Below, piece by piece: positions 34,166 to 45,547 of a DNA stretch of 64,000 bases. The position numbers and the translations under genes are program-made. This DNA is from Pyrus communis (Eukaryota; Streptophyta; Magnoliopsida; Rosales; Rosaceae): contig NC_084811.1 of NCBI RefSeq assembly GCF_963583255.1, positions 19,548,088 to 19,612,087 on the forward strand, given 5' to 3'. The first letter of the stretch is position 1, and the number at the start of each line of letters is the position of its first letter. Below the pieces are notes generated by a model. That model was not told the DNA's origin, ran no database searches, and was given only the letters and a program-made list of their open reading frames with translations.

Positions 34166-34740
34166 CTCCCTTTGATTCCTCATGGCAAAGAGGTATTTCT
34201 CCTTTTTTTTTTTTTTTTTTTTTTTTTTTGTTTTTGTTTTGGGAAACATGTCATCTGACTTGTACGCCAAGTTTGAGGTTGATTTCTGTTTTGGAAAATT
34301 CTGTAAAAATATGAGAAACGTAGCTTTATCCCTTATCTTTTCAAGCATATATCGCATGCCATTAGGAAAAATCGGGAAGGCCTTCAACTTTGCATTTTCC
34401 TACAGCTGCACAATCTTGACGGGAAAGCAACTTTTGAAGGAATGAATTTTGAAACTGGAATGTTTGGCTTTAGGGAAAATTATGAAATTTGGATACAATG
34501 ATCCTCAGCCATTTATCTTCCTTCTCTAATTGGCCTTGAATCAAAATTCTTCTGGAAAGTTAAATTATCACCAAAAACGTCTTGCTGGTGCAGATTGGCC
34601 GTAACTTACCATTTTTGCTTGGAATTTGCTTCCTTCTTTTGGTGGGAATGTGCTTCCTTGTTTTGATTTTCCTTTTGCTATTCAGGTATGTATTCCCCTT
34701 ATAGTATTAGGAAGCAATTGACCCCTATATATAGGACAAT
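34166..34740. other. Non-coding interior, includes a T-rich tract
   Basis: A T run of about 28 at 34202-34229, then sequence with no recognised gene. Confidence 0.5.
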
Positions 34741-34856
34741 TGGGTGTGCATTTTTTTTTCACACACACAATTGCTTGCCATGGACTACCTTGAAGCTTTT
34801 GCCATGGGTTTGTTGTTGCCGTGCCCTATAGCTGTTGCTGTCGTGCCCTTCTTGCT

Positions 34857-35110
34857 GCTTGGAGCTTGTTGCAGTGCGTCACTTTTATTGTGTGGGGTTT
34901 TGCAAAAGACTGTAGCGAATTTAAGCTTTGTAGTGCCTTTTGGTCACAACTTTCCTCGTTGGTGACGTTGTCGTGCCTCTTGCCACTGCTTGGAGCTTGT
35001 TACAGTGCGTCACTTTTATCGTGTGGGGTTGTGCAAAAGACTGTAGCTAATTTATGTTGTGTAGTGCCTTTTGGTCACAACTTTCCTCGATGGTGATGTT
35101 GTCGTGCCTC
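34857..35110 (+). repeat. 131-bp tandem duplication
   Basis: GGAGCTTGTTGCAGTGCGTCAC... from 34861 repeats from 34992 with few changes (both contain GTGCCTTTTGGTCACAACTTTCCTC). The Cys/Leu-rich open frames here are by-products of this repeat. Confidence 0.85.
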
Positions 35111-35289
35111 TTGCCGTTGCTTGACCAAGCTTGTGGTTGATTTTCTTTCATCGTTGTGACTTCATCATCGTCAACCTTTAACGTTCACACAAGGTTCGTC
35201 TCACATGTCTTTTGTTTTGGCGAAGCAAAAAAAAAACCTTTTTCTTGCCTTGCCTTTGTGCTTATGTTGCCTTATTTGTTTTTGTTGTA

Positions 35290-38123
35290 GCCGTGATATT
35301 TTTCAAGTGATTTAAGAACAATACCATCACCATTCTTATGAAGGAAGGCGATCCACAAGATAGAGGAATGACGTTGAAGCTTTCTGCGCCGTTGACTGGC
35401 CCTAAGGTACTTGTTCTTCCTGCCAAAGACAACTTGATGCACATCAAGTCGTGGTTTTCTGAGCATTGGTGTACATCAAGGATTCTTATTTTGAATCCTT
35501 TGCACTATGCTTGTGACAACACCGACTTCGTTTGAGGTTTTTGGCGATCGTATCCATAGAGGAGCTATGACTTTGAGTGGTGCCTTGTCGACTACTGGAG
35601 AAGCCACCCATGTTGAGTTTTACTGGGATGGCTTGAAGATGTCTTAAGCTGATCAAAAGATGTGCTTACCAACGTGGGCCTTTATCACTCTGTGTAAGCA
35701 TCTTTGTTTAGCTATGATCGCCATCATTCCATCATTTGCGCGTTCTTCGAGCATTGGTGTTCAGCAACCAACACACTTCACATAGCTCAAGGGGATATGT
35801 CGATTTCACTTTGAGATCTTCACAAGATAGGAGGCTTGCCGATCTAGGGGAAATTTTATGACGAGGTTGTTCCTAGCATGGAGGAGTTTTCTCATCTCAA
35901 CAGTCGATGATTGCTTGCGAGTTACCACTATTTGTTTTGGGCGTACCATAAGCTTTCCCAGGAGGCTCAGGGTAAGTCAAGCGTGAAAATTTCTTAATGG
36001 ATCCAATTTTGGTACTGGGATGCCATGAAGTACAAGAGGCCTTCAAAGAAAAGTGGCCGTAACAAGACAACCAAGCCGAAGGGAAACTTGGATTCGTCAG
36101 GTGTTATTGGTTCAGCTGACTGCCGTATCCTTAATGAGTTGAGAGCATTTAAGGATCTTGGCATAGTGTCAGAGCACTTGGAAAAATCTTACCTAGCCGC
36201 TTTCTTTGCTTGTTAGCTTTGTAAGTTTGTTTTCCCCAAGAAAACGCCAACCTTATCCATCCTGAAGTCTTCAAAGTTGCTAGCCTTGCTATTCCAGTCT
36301 TAGCCAATATTTACAACTGCTAGAGTGTTGTTTCGAACTCGACGAGCATCGAAGATCGTGCTGCGGTACTTCCCTACCACTATGTGTACGGTTGGTTGGG
36401 TGAGTACTTTGGCACTCATTTTTCTTCATCGACTTTAAACAAGCTAAGGTCTTCTTCACCAACTTCAATCAAGCTAGGGCTTTTGATGACGAAGTATTCT
36501 GGCATGCTTTCCTCGAAGAATCTTAATGATTCACAAGCGCAAGCGCTGTATAGAAGTTGTGACGGCTTGAGGATGAACCACCTAGTGAGAGTTGGCTCGG
36601 CGTGGTGAGGTCTTGTAGATGACTCACACCTTCGTTTATTCTACTTGTCTTATCTTACGAGTTTTCATTATGGGTATGTTTCTTTGCGGTAAGGAGATCG
36701 ATGCATTATTTAGTCGTACAACCCTTACCTTTTCAGCAGGCAATTTGGTTTTGCCTAGCAGGTGCCAGGCAAACTGAAGGAAAATACCCAGCCGGAACCC
36801 TTGCTAGTTGTGGATATGCATTGGGAGTCTTGTACCAGTGTATGCATAAATGCTTCTATTACTTTGCCGACCAAAGACGAGTTTAAGAGCAATCCAATGA
36901 CCTGTGCCTACGTAGGTTGGTGATTAAAGGTGAACTGTGATGACTTGGGGATAACAAGTGGTACCAATTCTTCTCATTCACGCAATAATGCGCCAAGAGA
37001 GGGTTGTTCTATGGTTCATGTGCAGTTGTCACCTTTTAATTGTGCGAGTGTAGCGGCTTTACAAGATGGACCTGCAACTTTAGCTCATCAATGTCCGCGC
37101 TTGCCTTCTCAACAGTTGGATGCTTCTGAAGAGGCAGGTGAAGAAGTTGATTCACATGAAGATGAGATTGTTTTGCAGCAGTGTTAACAAGTTTTGAACA
37201 AACGACTGCATGAAGATGCTTTGGACAACAGTGATGTCAATTTTCTTCATAAGAAGAAGAAAGTGTTTAGTCCTCCTCAATTTGACTTGGCGGACATGGA
37301 TGCTCATTATTATATAGAGATGTTGTTTAGAAGTAGTCTACCTATAGATGAGGAGATTGGGGACACAGCTAGTGCAGAGCTTGCTTTGAATCTGCCAAAT
37401 TGCCCAAGCTTGCCGTGTATAGGTGAAGGGATGTAGGAGCTTGTCGTGTGTCCAACGCCTTTGCCAGCTAACTCTGAGATATCTTTAAGAGGGTTGAACC
37501 TTAGTGGCACTGAGCATTTTATCCATCGCATCAAACTTCACACGGTCATGGATCTTAAAAGCCATATTGAGAAGAGGATTTCCAAGTGCCTGTTAGAGGA
37601 CCTTGCTTTGCTCGAGGAGGACTTGTCGAAGCTTGTTTCTGTGATTGATAATCTTAATGTTGATTCCTCGTTCTTAAGAGTCAAGATTATCGAACTTATG
37701 GCTACCTCAATTGAGAATTCTTCCTTGCATGCTATTTCCTTGCATAAATTGAGTCCAGAGATTAGAGCTCAACAACTTGCGGCAATAGACTTATCAATTG
37801 CCCAAGTTCGGTCTTCTCAACAAGCTGTTTCGGAAGGTTATAAAGTCATAGGGACTTTTTTGGCTTCTCTCCAGGCATGGATAGAAGCATTGGCGTGTGA
37901 GCGAAAGTAGTTGGAAACTGAAGCATCTTGACTTCAAGGTGTTCTCTCAGAGCAGGAAGCTACAATTTCCCAACATCAAGATGAGATTTTATACCTAGAG
38001 CAAGAGAAGGGTGCGGCCATGGAAGTGCCCACCTTGTCTCCTACCGATGTAGAGACTTTGAGGACTTTGGAAGGCTTGCTTGAAGATTGTTGTCGTAGTT
38101 TTAGGGACATAGCTTTCAAGTAG
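35290..38123 (+). pseudogene. Captured plant-mobile-domain (PMD)-like frame, antisense within gypsy element B
   Basis: Lies between the integrase remnant and the 3' LTR of element B, on the opposite strand. From about 36240 the text follows the PMD/aminotransferase-like family (PF10536 type): I-H-P-E-V-F-K-V-A, A-I-P-V-L-A-N-I-Y, Y-V-Y-G-W-L-G-E-Y-F-G-T-H-F, then Y-N-P-Y-L-F-S-R-Q-F-G-F. The frame of 36384 stays the same through 38123, about 580 codons, interrupted by roughly nine single stops (for example 36606, 37185, 37434, 37908 and 37929) rather than shifts. Upstream parts (35338-35535, 36025-36216) are in other frames. The C-terminal third (37446-38123) is acidic and Leu-rich, probably coiled coil. 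PMD proteins act in transcriptional silencing and are known to be captured by transposons. Inactive here. Confidence 0.7.
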
Positions 38124-38690
38124 TGTTTTCCATTTTTGTGCTTTAAGCCTTCTTTGCCTTTGCTCATTTTTGTAATAAGGCTTTGTAGCCAAATTTTTTT
38201 TAAAGAAATAAAGTATTCATATTTGAATTTGCTCTTTATTCTTCAAAGTGTTTGTGTTTTGTTAGTGATGTGACTGTACTTGAAGTTTTGAAGTTTCAAG
38301 TTGTCTACGTACCCTTGGTTGAGGAAGGATCAAGTCATGACGTAGTTCAAATGAGTGATGGATGTTGGCGATTTTAGTGGTGATTATGATGGTGATTTTG
38401 TTTTGTTTTGTTTTTTTTTTTTTTTTGGTTTTGTCGTATGCAGTTTAGGCTTGTGCAGGCCAGGAGCATTGGGTGTCGCTTTTTAAGCTTGTGCGAACAA
38501 GGAGCGTTGTTTGTCATTTGGTATCGTTTGCAGTTTAGACTCATGCAGGTTAGGTTCATGCAGACGAAGAGCATTATGTGTCATTTGGTGTTGTTTGTTG
38601 TTTAGAGTCATGCAGGTGAGGAGTGTTGTGTCGTTTGTAGTTTAGGTTTGTGCAGGCGAGGAGCATTGTGTTACTCATGGTTAAGTAGGA
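38124..38690. other. Non-coding spacer with T run and repeated 'AGGAGCATTGTG' words
   Basis: A T-rich tract near 38408-38426, followed by four or five imperfect copies of a roughly 60-bp unit containing GTGCAGGC[CG]AGGAGC and GTCATTTGG. No gene. Confidence 0.55.
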
Positions 38691-38699
38691 GGTGTTGGT

Positions 38700-39678
38700 G
38701 TAGACCTTTTATACTGCGTAAGGTCCATCCCACTTTGATGCGAACTTGCTTTTTATTTTGTGAGTTGTGATGATGGGCCTTCATAATGGCAAGACAAGAT
38801 CTCCGATTTGGAAAAACCTTGGGCGGACCTTCTTGTTGAACACCTTAGATAGCCGTGTTTTTTAGCATTCTAAGTGTTATTAAGCTTCGAGCCTCCTTTT
38901 GTTAAGTACTTCCAACTCTTGAAGTCGCGGCTTTATGTTTTCCTCTTCAGTCAAGCCTTCTTGTATAGCTATCCTTAGTGAGGGGATTTGACTTTTGAGT
39001 GGCAGGATAACTTCCACGCCATATACGAAAGAATAAGGTGTAGCTTGGGTAGGAGTCTTATGTGTCGTTCTATATGCCCAAAGTGCTTTGCTTATTCTTT
39101 CGTGCTAGTCTTTCTTGTTTAGCCGATCACCCTCTTGAGGAGGTTACACATCGTTTTGTTTAATGCTTCTGCAAGACCGTTGGCCGGAGCATGATACATA
39201 GAAGACTTGTGCTGCTTGAACTTGTATTTCTCATAGAGCTTGTCAACGAGTCGGTTAGAGAATTGTTTTTCGTTGTTAGTGATGATGTAGCGAGGAACAC
39301 TATATCGGTGATATGCTCATTGATGAAGCAGACAACAGTTTCCTTCTTAACTTCCCTTAAAGGTATGACTTCAGCCTACTTGGAGAAGTAATCTGTTGCT
39401 GCTAAGATGTAGGCTTCTTCGGCAGATGACTTTGGTGTGATTAGTCATACGACATCCAATCACCATGCATCACACGGCCATGAAACAACCGTAGGGTGAA
39501 ATGGCTCAGGTGGTTGATGCTTGAAGTTGGCATGAAATTGGGAGGCTTGGCACTTTTTGGCATGTTCCAGGCAATCCTTCACCATGTTTGACCAATAGTA
39601 GCCCATCCTTTTTAGTTGGAAGTGTAGCTTTGGTCCAAACTGATGTGCTCCGCTTACGCCTAAATGTGCTTCTTCCAT
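38700..39678 (-). pseudogene. Integrase of element B
   Basis: 39678-39460 is the zinc-binding domain (H-L-G-V-S-G-A-H, then C-L-E-H-A-K-K-C). The core follows with A-T-D-Y-F-S-K and, further on, Y-H-A-P-A-N-G-L-A-E-A in shifted frames. The second catalytic Asp region reads I-T-N-N-E where relatives have T-D-N-G, and there are several stops, so it is inactive. Confidence 0.75.
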
Positions 39679-39910
39679 GGCTTGATCAACTTCTTCCTCA
39701 CTTAGGCATCTTAGAAGTACTCATTCAAAAGAACCTCGGTAGAGTGTTCCTTTGTAGTAAAGGAAGCGAGGTGCTCGTTGACATATTTCAGAACGGTGTC
39801 TAGGATCGTCTGGAAGCTTTCCATGCTCCAATTAGTCGATCAACGGCTGTCTCCACTTTTCAGTGTAAATTAGAAGTACTGAGATGACGTTTGTATCATC
39901 CAGTAGCATT

Positions 39911-40168
39911 TCAGTGACTAGCGGGATCACCTATCTTTGGCAAACTGGCACGTCTGTAGCTTCGTCTTCTCTTGGTGCCATACTTGACCCTAAGTTGGCG
40001 AGAGTGTCTGCCATTTGATTTTTCTTTTATTGGCAAATGTTCTAGCATCATGGCCTCGAATTTCTGTAGCAGTTGAGTTGCTAGCTGGAAATATGGGACG
40101 AGATCATATTTCTTCACTTCATATTCAGTCAAGAGTTCATTGATTATGAGCTTGGAGTCGCCATACAT
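39911..40168 (-). pseudogene. Second RNase H domain of element B
   Basis: M-Y-G-D-S-K-L-I-I-N-E-L-L and Y-F-Q-L-A-T-Q-L-L, the counterpart of 26155-26340 in element A. Confidence 0.72.
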
Positions 40169-40413
40169 TTTTAGCGTTGTGACATATCGATCACCATTTG
40201 GAGTTCGATAATTAGCGCTTGGTACTTAACGACGTTGTTGGAGCATAGCTCGCTTAGTCGGAATGAATAGGGTAGTATTTGTCTTTATGGTGACATGAAT
40301 ACTACTTCTGGCCCCGCTCTGTCTGCTCGTGCGGATCTATTAAAGAACATTGTCCATGTTGGGAAGATGTCGACGTAGAACACCTTCTTGTTAGGCAAGT
40401 CGTTTGAGATTTT

Positions 40414-40911
40414 CTAATCAGCTGAGATTGGATAATCGGCAAGAAAGTCTGTTAGCGCTTGTCCCTTGACGGCTTTAGTTGGAACATATATAATCTCGTA
40501 TTGATTGAGAAGCAACGCCCATTTGGCAAGTCGCTTTGTCAAAACTAGCTTGGACATGACGTATTTGATTAGGTCAGCTTTGGTAACCAAGTGGATGGTG
40601 TAAGCATGCATGTAGTGTTTAAGCTTTTAGACTGTAAAGACTAAAGCAAGGCACATCTTCTCGATTGGTGAGTAGTTGAGCTCGGCACCAGTGAGGGTTC
40701 TACTTAGGTAGTAGAGTGCTTTTTCCCTTTGGACTTCATTTTCTTGTGCTAACAGTGCTCCAATGGAACCTTCTTGTGCAATAATGTATAAGATGAACGG
40801 CTTTCCAAGCATGAAAGCTCTTAAGACGGGTGGACTTGCCATGTATCTTTTTATGCTTTCTAAGGCCTTACGGCAAGCGTCATCCCATATGAATGGAGCA
40901 TCTTTCTTCAT
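40414..40911 (-). pseudogene. RNase H domain of element B
   Basis: 40911-40627 carries F-I-L-Y-I-I-A-Q-E-G-S-I-G-A-L-L-A-Q and A-L-Y-Y-L-S-R-T-L-T-G-A-E, the start of gypsy RNase H. A stop near 40628 separates it from 40611-40414, which ends Q-A-L-T-D-F-L-A-D. Confidence 0.8.
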
Positions 40912-41133
40912 GAGTCGAATGAAGGGTTGACAGGGTCCAGCAAGGTTGGAGATGAATCACCTAATGAAAGCTAGTCGTCCTTATAGACTTTTTAGCTCTT
41001 ATAGATTCCTTGGCTCAGGCATGCTTTGAATGGCCTTGATCTTTGATTGGTTAACTTCAATGCCATGGTGCTTGACAATGAAGCCGAGGAACTTCCTAGA
41101 AGTGACACCAAATGTACACTTCATCGGGTTCAT

Positions 41134-41592
41134 TTAGAGGTTGTAGTCCCGTAGTTTGTCGAACGTCATTCGTAAATCCTTTAAGTGATCAGATCTCTTT
41201 TTGGTCTTGACAGCTACATCATCTATGTAACATTCTACGTTTTTGTGCAGTATGCCGTTGAAGATCCTCTGCATTGCATGTTGGTATGTAGCTCCAATGT
41301 TCTTCAAGCTAAAAGGCATTACCTTGTAGAAGTAGATACCTTTTGGAGTGCAGAAGGCTGTTAATTCCTCGTCTTCGGGAGCCATGTAGATTTGATTGTA
41401 CCTAAAGGAGCCGTCCATGAATGATAGCGCCTCATGGCCAGTGGTTACGTCCACCGTGATTTCAATGATTGGTAAGGGAAAGTCGTCATTCGGGCAAGCA
41501 TCATTAAGGCCGCGAAAATCTATGCAAACATGTATTTGTCCAAATTTCTTAAGGACAATGACGATGTTGGAGATCCATTTAGGATATTGCAC
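41134..41592 (-). pseudogene. Reverse transcriptase domain of element B
   Basis: A 152-codon open stretch with C-I-D-F-R-G-L-N, S-F-M-D-G-S-F, M-P-F-S-L-K-N and the catalytic Y-I-D-D. It is the best-preserved pol piece in elements A and B. The thumb (40912-41133) and the N-terminus (41593-41800) contain stops. Confidence 0.85.
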
Positions 41593-42179
41593 CTCTCGAA
41601 GGAAACTTGCTTCTTTCTCTCAACCTCAATTTGTGGGATGAGCTCGGATCAATAACGTCTTTGAGTTTGCTTTATCAGTCGCGTTCCAGGTTTGATTACA
41701 AGATGATGCACAACGATGGTAGGGTAAAGGCCAGACATTTCTTTGTAGGTCTAACCAAAGATGCCTTTATATTCCAAAAGCAGTTGGTAGTACTCCTCAA
41801 TCTCGTCCGCATTTAGTGATGCACTTACGAAGATAAGCTTTGGTTCCTTGCTTGTGCCTAAGTTGAGCTTCTTGAGATCATCAACCATAGCTCGCCCTCA
41901 TCCTCGAACTATGGTGGTGCAGCAATGATGTCCTCCTCAGGGATTTTGTCTTCTTGGAATGTGATGTGGAAGACGTCTTGCACTTCCTCTTCAGTGTCAT
42001 CCTTCTGGGCTTGTTGGCGTGAAGATTGGCCAGTGTGGATGATGGTGCGCCTCCTTACATTCAGTGGTCCTATTATGTCTACCTCCAGAATTGCTTAGCG
42101 TTTCATCCTTGAAGGAATCGAGCTTCGAACATCATCTTTTTCTGCTAGACCGTCAAACTTTTCTTCCTTTGGTGTTATC

Positions 42180-43736
42180 TTCCTCTTTCTACAAGGTTCC
42201 TTGGTTTTTTCAAGTCTTTCCAAGGCGAATCGTCATGGAGGATAGCTAGCCATGTTGCTTTGTTTATGAGGTTTTGACAACATTTCGAACACAGAGCTTT
42301 GAGGTGTTGGCGTGTTAAGCCTTTTGAAGATGAAGGTTCAATCCTAATCACCAATGCGATCAAGTGCCAAAATTTTGGGTTTTGAACGGTTTAACCTATC
42401 GAAGACTGATGTTCGATGGGCGGGATTAGGCTCATTTTGACTTTGTCAACTCTCACGCTGATGTGTTGAGCGTTAGCGTTTTTCGCTTTTCTTGAAATCT
42501 TCATGGGCGTATTTGGTGTGAAGCCAAGTCCAGCTTTGTTGTTGTCAACTCTGTAACCATGCTCCTTCAACTTCTTATGAGTCTCGGTGTGGTCACGTTC
42601 TTTGTCGTTGATGATGTTTGAAACCTCTCTTCTAAGATTTAAAGGGGAGGCGAATTGTATCCAGCTTTTGACATGAGTTTGTAGGCGTTTGGGTCGAGAC
42701 CTTCTTTAGTCCTCTTGGTTGGAAAAGTACTCAGTTCTGCCCCATTTGGCAGGGGTTTTACGAAGCCTAGCAGTGGTTTTGAAATTTTAACGTTGCCTAG
42801 CTGTGTCAGAGGTAAAACAACATTTGTCATGAACATCTTTACATCGTCCTTGTGCAGCTGTGTGTTGGATTTGCTTGTTCCAGTTTCAAACCGGGATTGC
42901 TTATTCTTTCTTCTCAACATTGGGATGTATCGGAAGACGGGTGTCCTTGGTCATTTTGAAGGCATCACACTCCCTTTGATGGTTGTGGGCTTAGTAAGCT
43001 CATCGTCATCTTTGCTTAAAAATGGCACGGCTTCCCCTTTTCGTTTCTTAGGCACGGCTTACCACTCTTGTTTCTTAGGTGTGGCTTTGCCTGTGGATTT
43101 AATTTCGTTTGGAAGAGCTTCGGGCATCATTTCTTCATCCATGTAGAACTTGGCATCCACAAAATATGATTCGGCTTCAGTGAACAGCTTGGTGTCAACT
43201 TGTATCACCTTCACTCTTTCTCGGTAAAACTTTAGGCATTGGTGAAAGGTAGATGACTCCATTCCATTCTCATGGATCCAAGGTCTTCCCAAGAGCAAGC
43301 TGTAGGAAGTTCTCACATCAATCACGTGGAATAACATGTTTGATTTGAGTTTGCCAATGGTCATCTCCACGCGAACCATGCCCATTACTCTTTGTCCTCC
43401 TTGGTTAAAGCCTTGGGTTAGGAGGTGGCTTTGGGATACTTTATTCACCTTGATGCCGATTGTAGTCATTGTTGACTTTGGCATGATGTTTATGGCCGAA
43501 TCTGCATCCACAAGCATGCAGTTGACTTTGTGCTCCCTCACGTACCCAGAGATGAAGAGATGACGGTTGTAAGGCTTTGACCATAGTAGCAAGTCTTCAT
43601 CAGTGAAGCTGATTGCGTTATGGGTGGCACAACATGTGGCATATTCATTTGGTTGAAGCTTCAAGCTTTCATCCTTGCTTTCTTGCGCTTTGTGGACGTT
43701 GGGACTGGCCAAGACTGCTATTAGTGCTCTTCGCAT
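42180..43736 (-). pseudogene. Protease and linker of element B
   Basis: 43736-43059 (225 codons) has F-I-S-G-Y-V-R-E-H, L-V-D-A-D-S-A-I-N-I-M-P-K-S-T (the active-site strand is D-A-D-S, where element A has D-G-G-S) and L-L-L-G-R-P-W-I-H, the second conserved protease strand. The linker continues to about 42180 with stops. Confidence 0.78.
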
Positions 43737-44335
43737 CTCTTTGGGTAATTACAACGTCTCCTCGATACTAAAGTATGATGCCAGGCTTTCTTCAGGCGTA
43801 TGAGTTTTCTCTTCCTCGACGGCGATAACTTAGCCTTTTGAGGGTTCTTCTATCTCTACTTCAACCATATGACAAGCAGCAATAGTGCACTGTTGGAAGA
43901 AATCCTTTGGGAAATACTCGTGCAAAGAGATGGGAATGCGCGACTCTTATTCCATAGGTTCCCCAGCGTACATCGGCTTAGCAGCTCTTACGTTTCTTTT
44001 GGCTTCAGATTGTTACGGCGGCGATGCATTCTCCTTTGTTCCACTATTGGCTTTGCGACTTGGGGTCTTGGTTTCCTTGTCTTTTTATAGATCACTAGTG
44101 TCCATCCTTCTTCATTGTCGGTATGTGCATATTGGTCACTTACCCCCAATGATGGCTGTGTAGAAGGTGCCGCGCAACTTGAGCAGGGATAAGAGTGGGC
44201 TTGTATCACTTGGAGAGGCACAACATCGAAAGATCCAAACACAATCGTAATAATGTGTGTTATGGCTATGTCTTCAAGGTTAAGTTCAATTTGCCCTTAT
44301 TGTGCCAGCTTCATGATGAGCTCCTTGAGGACGAA

Positions 44336-45097
44336 TCATTTGCTAACAGAATGGCTCACGATACGATGGTATTTGCAATACCTAGGATCATTAACACAAT
44401 TCATCTCTTCGGGGCGTCTGCACTCAGGTAGCTTGATCACCTTTTTCTCTAACAGGTTGTTTAGCATTGCGGCCACATCAGAGTCCCAAAAAGGGTACGT
44501 CTTTTGCTCCAGCTCCCTCAAGGTGTTTTTGTACCTATCTTAGGTGTGAGAAAGCTCACTTCTTTTTATCTCATTCGCTTTGTTCTTGGAGGAGATCTTG
44601 ACGGGCGCATGGAAGGTCTTGATAGGGGTAGTGTTGATGGCAAAAGCTTCCTTGGCGGGCTTCTTCCCAGTCTTATTTATCTTCAGAGCGAACACCTTAT
44701 CCTTCTTGAAGTCAGTGATTGGCTTCTTTTTCCCATGATTGGCGATACTTAGCTCTATGTCATGGGAACGAGTTGCCAGTTCCTCAAATGTCATTGGTTT
44801 TATGCCTTGGAAGATGTAGTGTAGCCCTCATTGCATGCCTTGAACGTACATCTCAATGGCGGAGGTTTTAGAAAGTCGATCCTTGCAATCCAGACTTAAT
44901 GAACGCCATCTGTTGATGTAGTCGATGACAGGTTCATCCTTCCATTGCTTCGTACTCATCAACTCCAGCATGCTTACGGTGCACCGAGTGCTGTAGAAAC
45001 GGTTAAGGAATTCCCTTTCAAGCTGATCCCAATTGTTGATGGATTCGGGCTTGAGGTCGGTGTACCAGTCAAAGGCATTACCTTTCAGCAAGCGCAC
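44336..45097 (-). pseudogene. Gag of element B
   Basis: Pieces 45097-44828 (G-N-A-F-D-W-Y, E-F-L-N-R-F-Y-S-T), 44794-44540 and 44521-44336 (zinc-knuckle-like Y-C-K-Y-H-R-I-V-S-H-S-V) lie in order but with frame changes and stops between them. Confidence 0.78.
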
Positions 45098-45547
45098 GAA
45101 CTGCTTGACGAAGTAGTCTTCCTCTGTCCCAGCGTTGTTGCAAGTTTCGATGAAATAGGCAATATGTTGTTTTAGACTGCCCTTTCAATTGAATTGCTTA
45201 AACTTTGGCGGCTGATAACCCATTGGCATCTTCAAGGCATCTATCTTCTTAGAGTAGGGCTTTGAGTACAGCATGGAGTCATGCGGGCTTCTTTGGTACC
45301 GCACCTTGATGGTGTTAATGATCATCTCCTACAACTGCTGGATAGAGAGAGATCCATGAGCGTTGTTACTTAGTTTAACTTGTCCTTCGCTTTCTCCACC
45401 AAAAGTTCTTCCTTTTCCTCGGTTTCCTCCTTTGGTGGATCAACCTGTTATCGTGCTGCGTAGCAATTTGAAAGTCCTTCTTTTCCACGGTCCTTATCAA
45501 CCTTACAATTGCTTCACTCATTTGAGCCAGCTGCTTCTCGATGGACG

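Noticed and set aside
34744..35096. Hydrophobic Cys-rich frames resembling small secreted proteins
   Set aside because: They lie in a 131-bp tandem repeat inside a dead retroelement and change frame between units.
36930..37910. Treating 36930-37187, 37194-37436 and 37446-37910 as three small genes
   Set aside because: They share one reading frame and are separated only by single stop codons, so they are parts of one broken frame.
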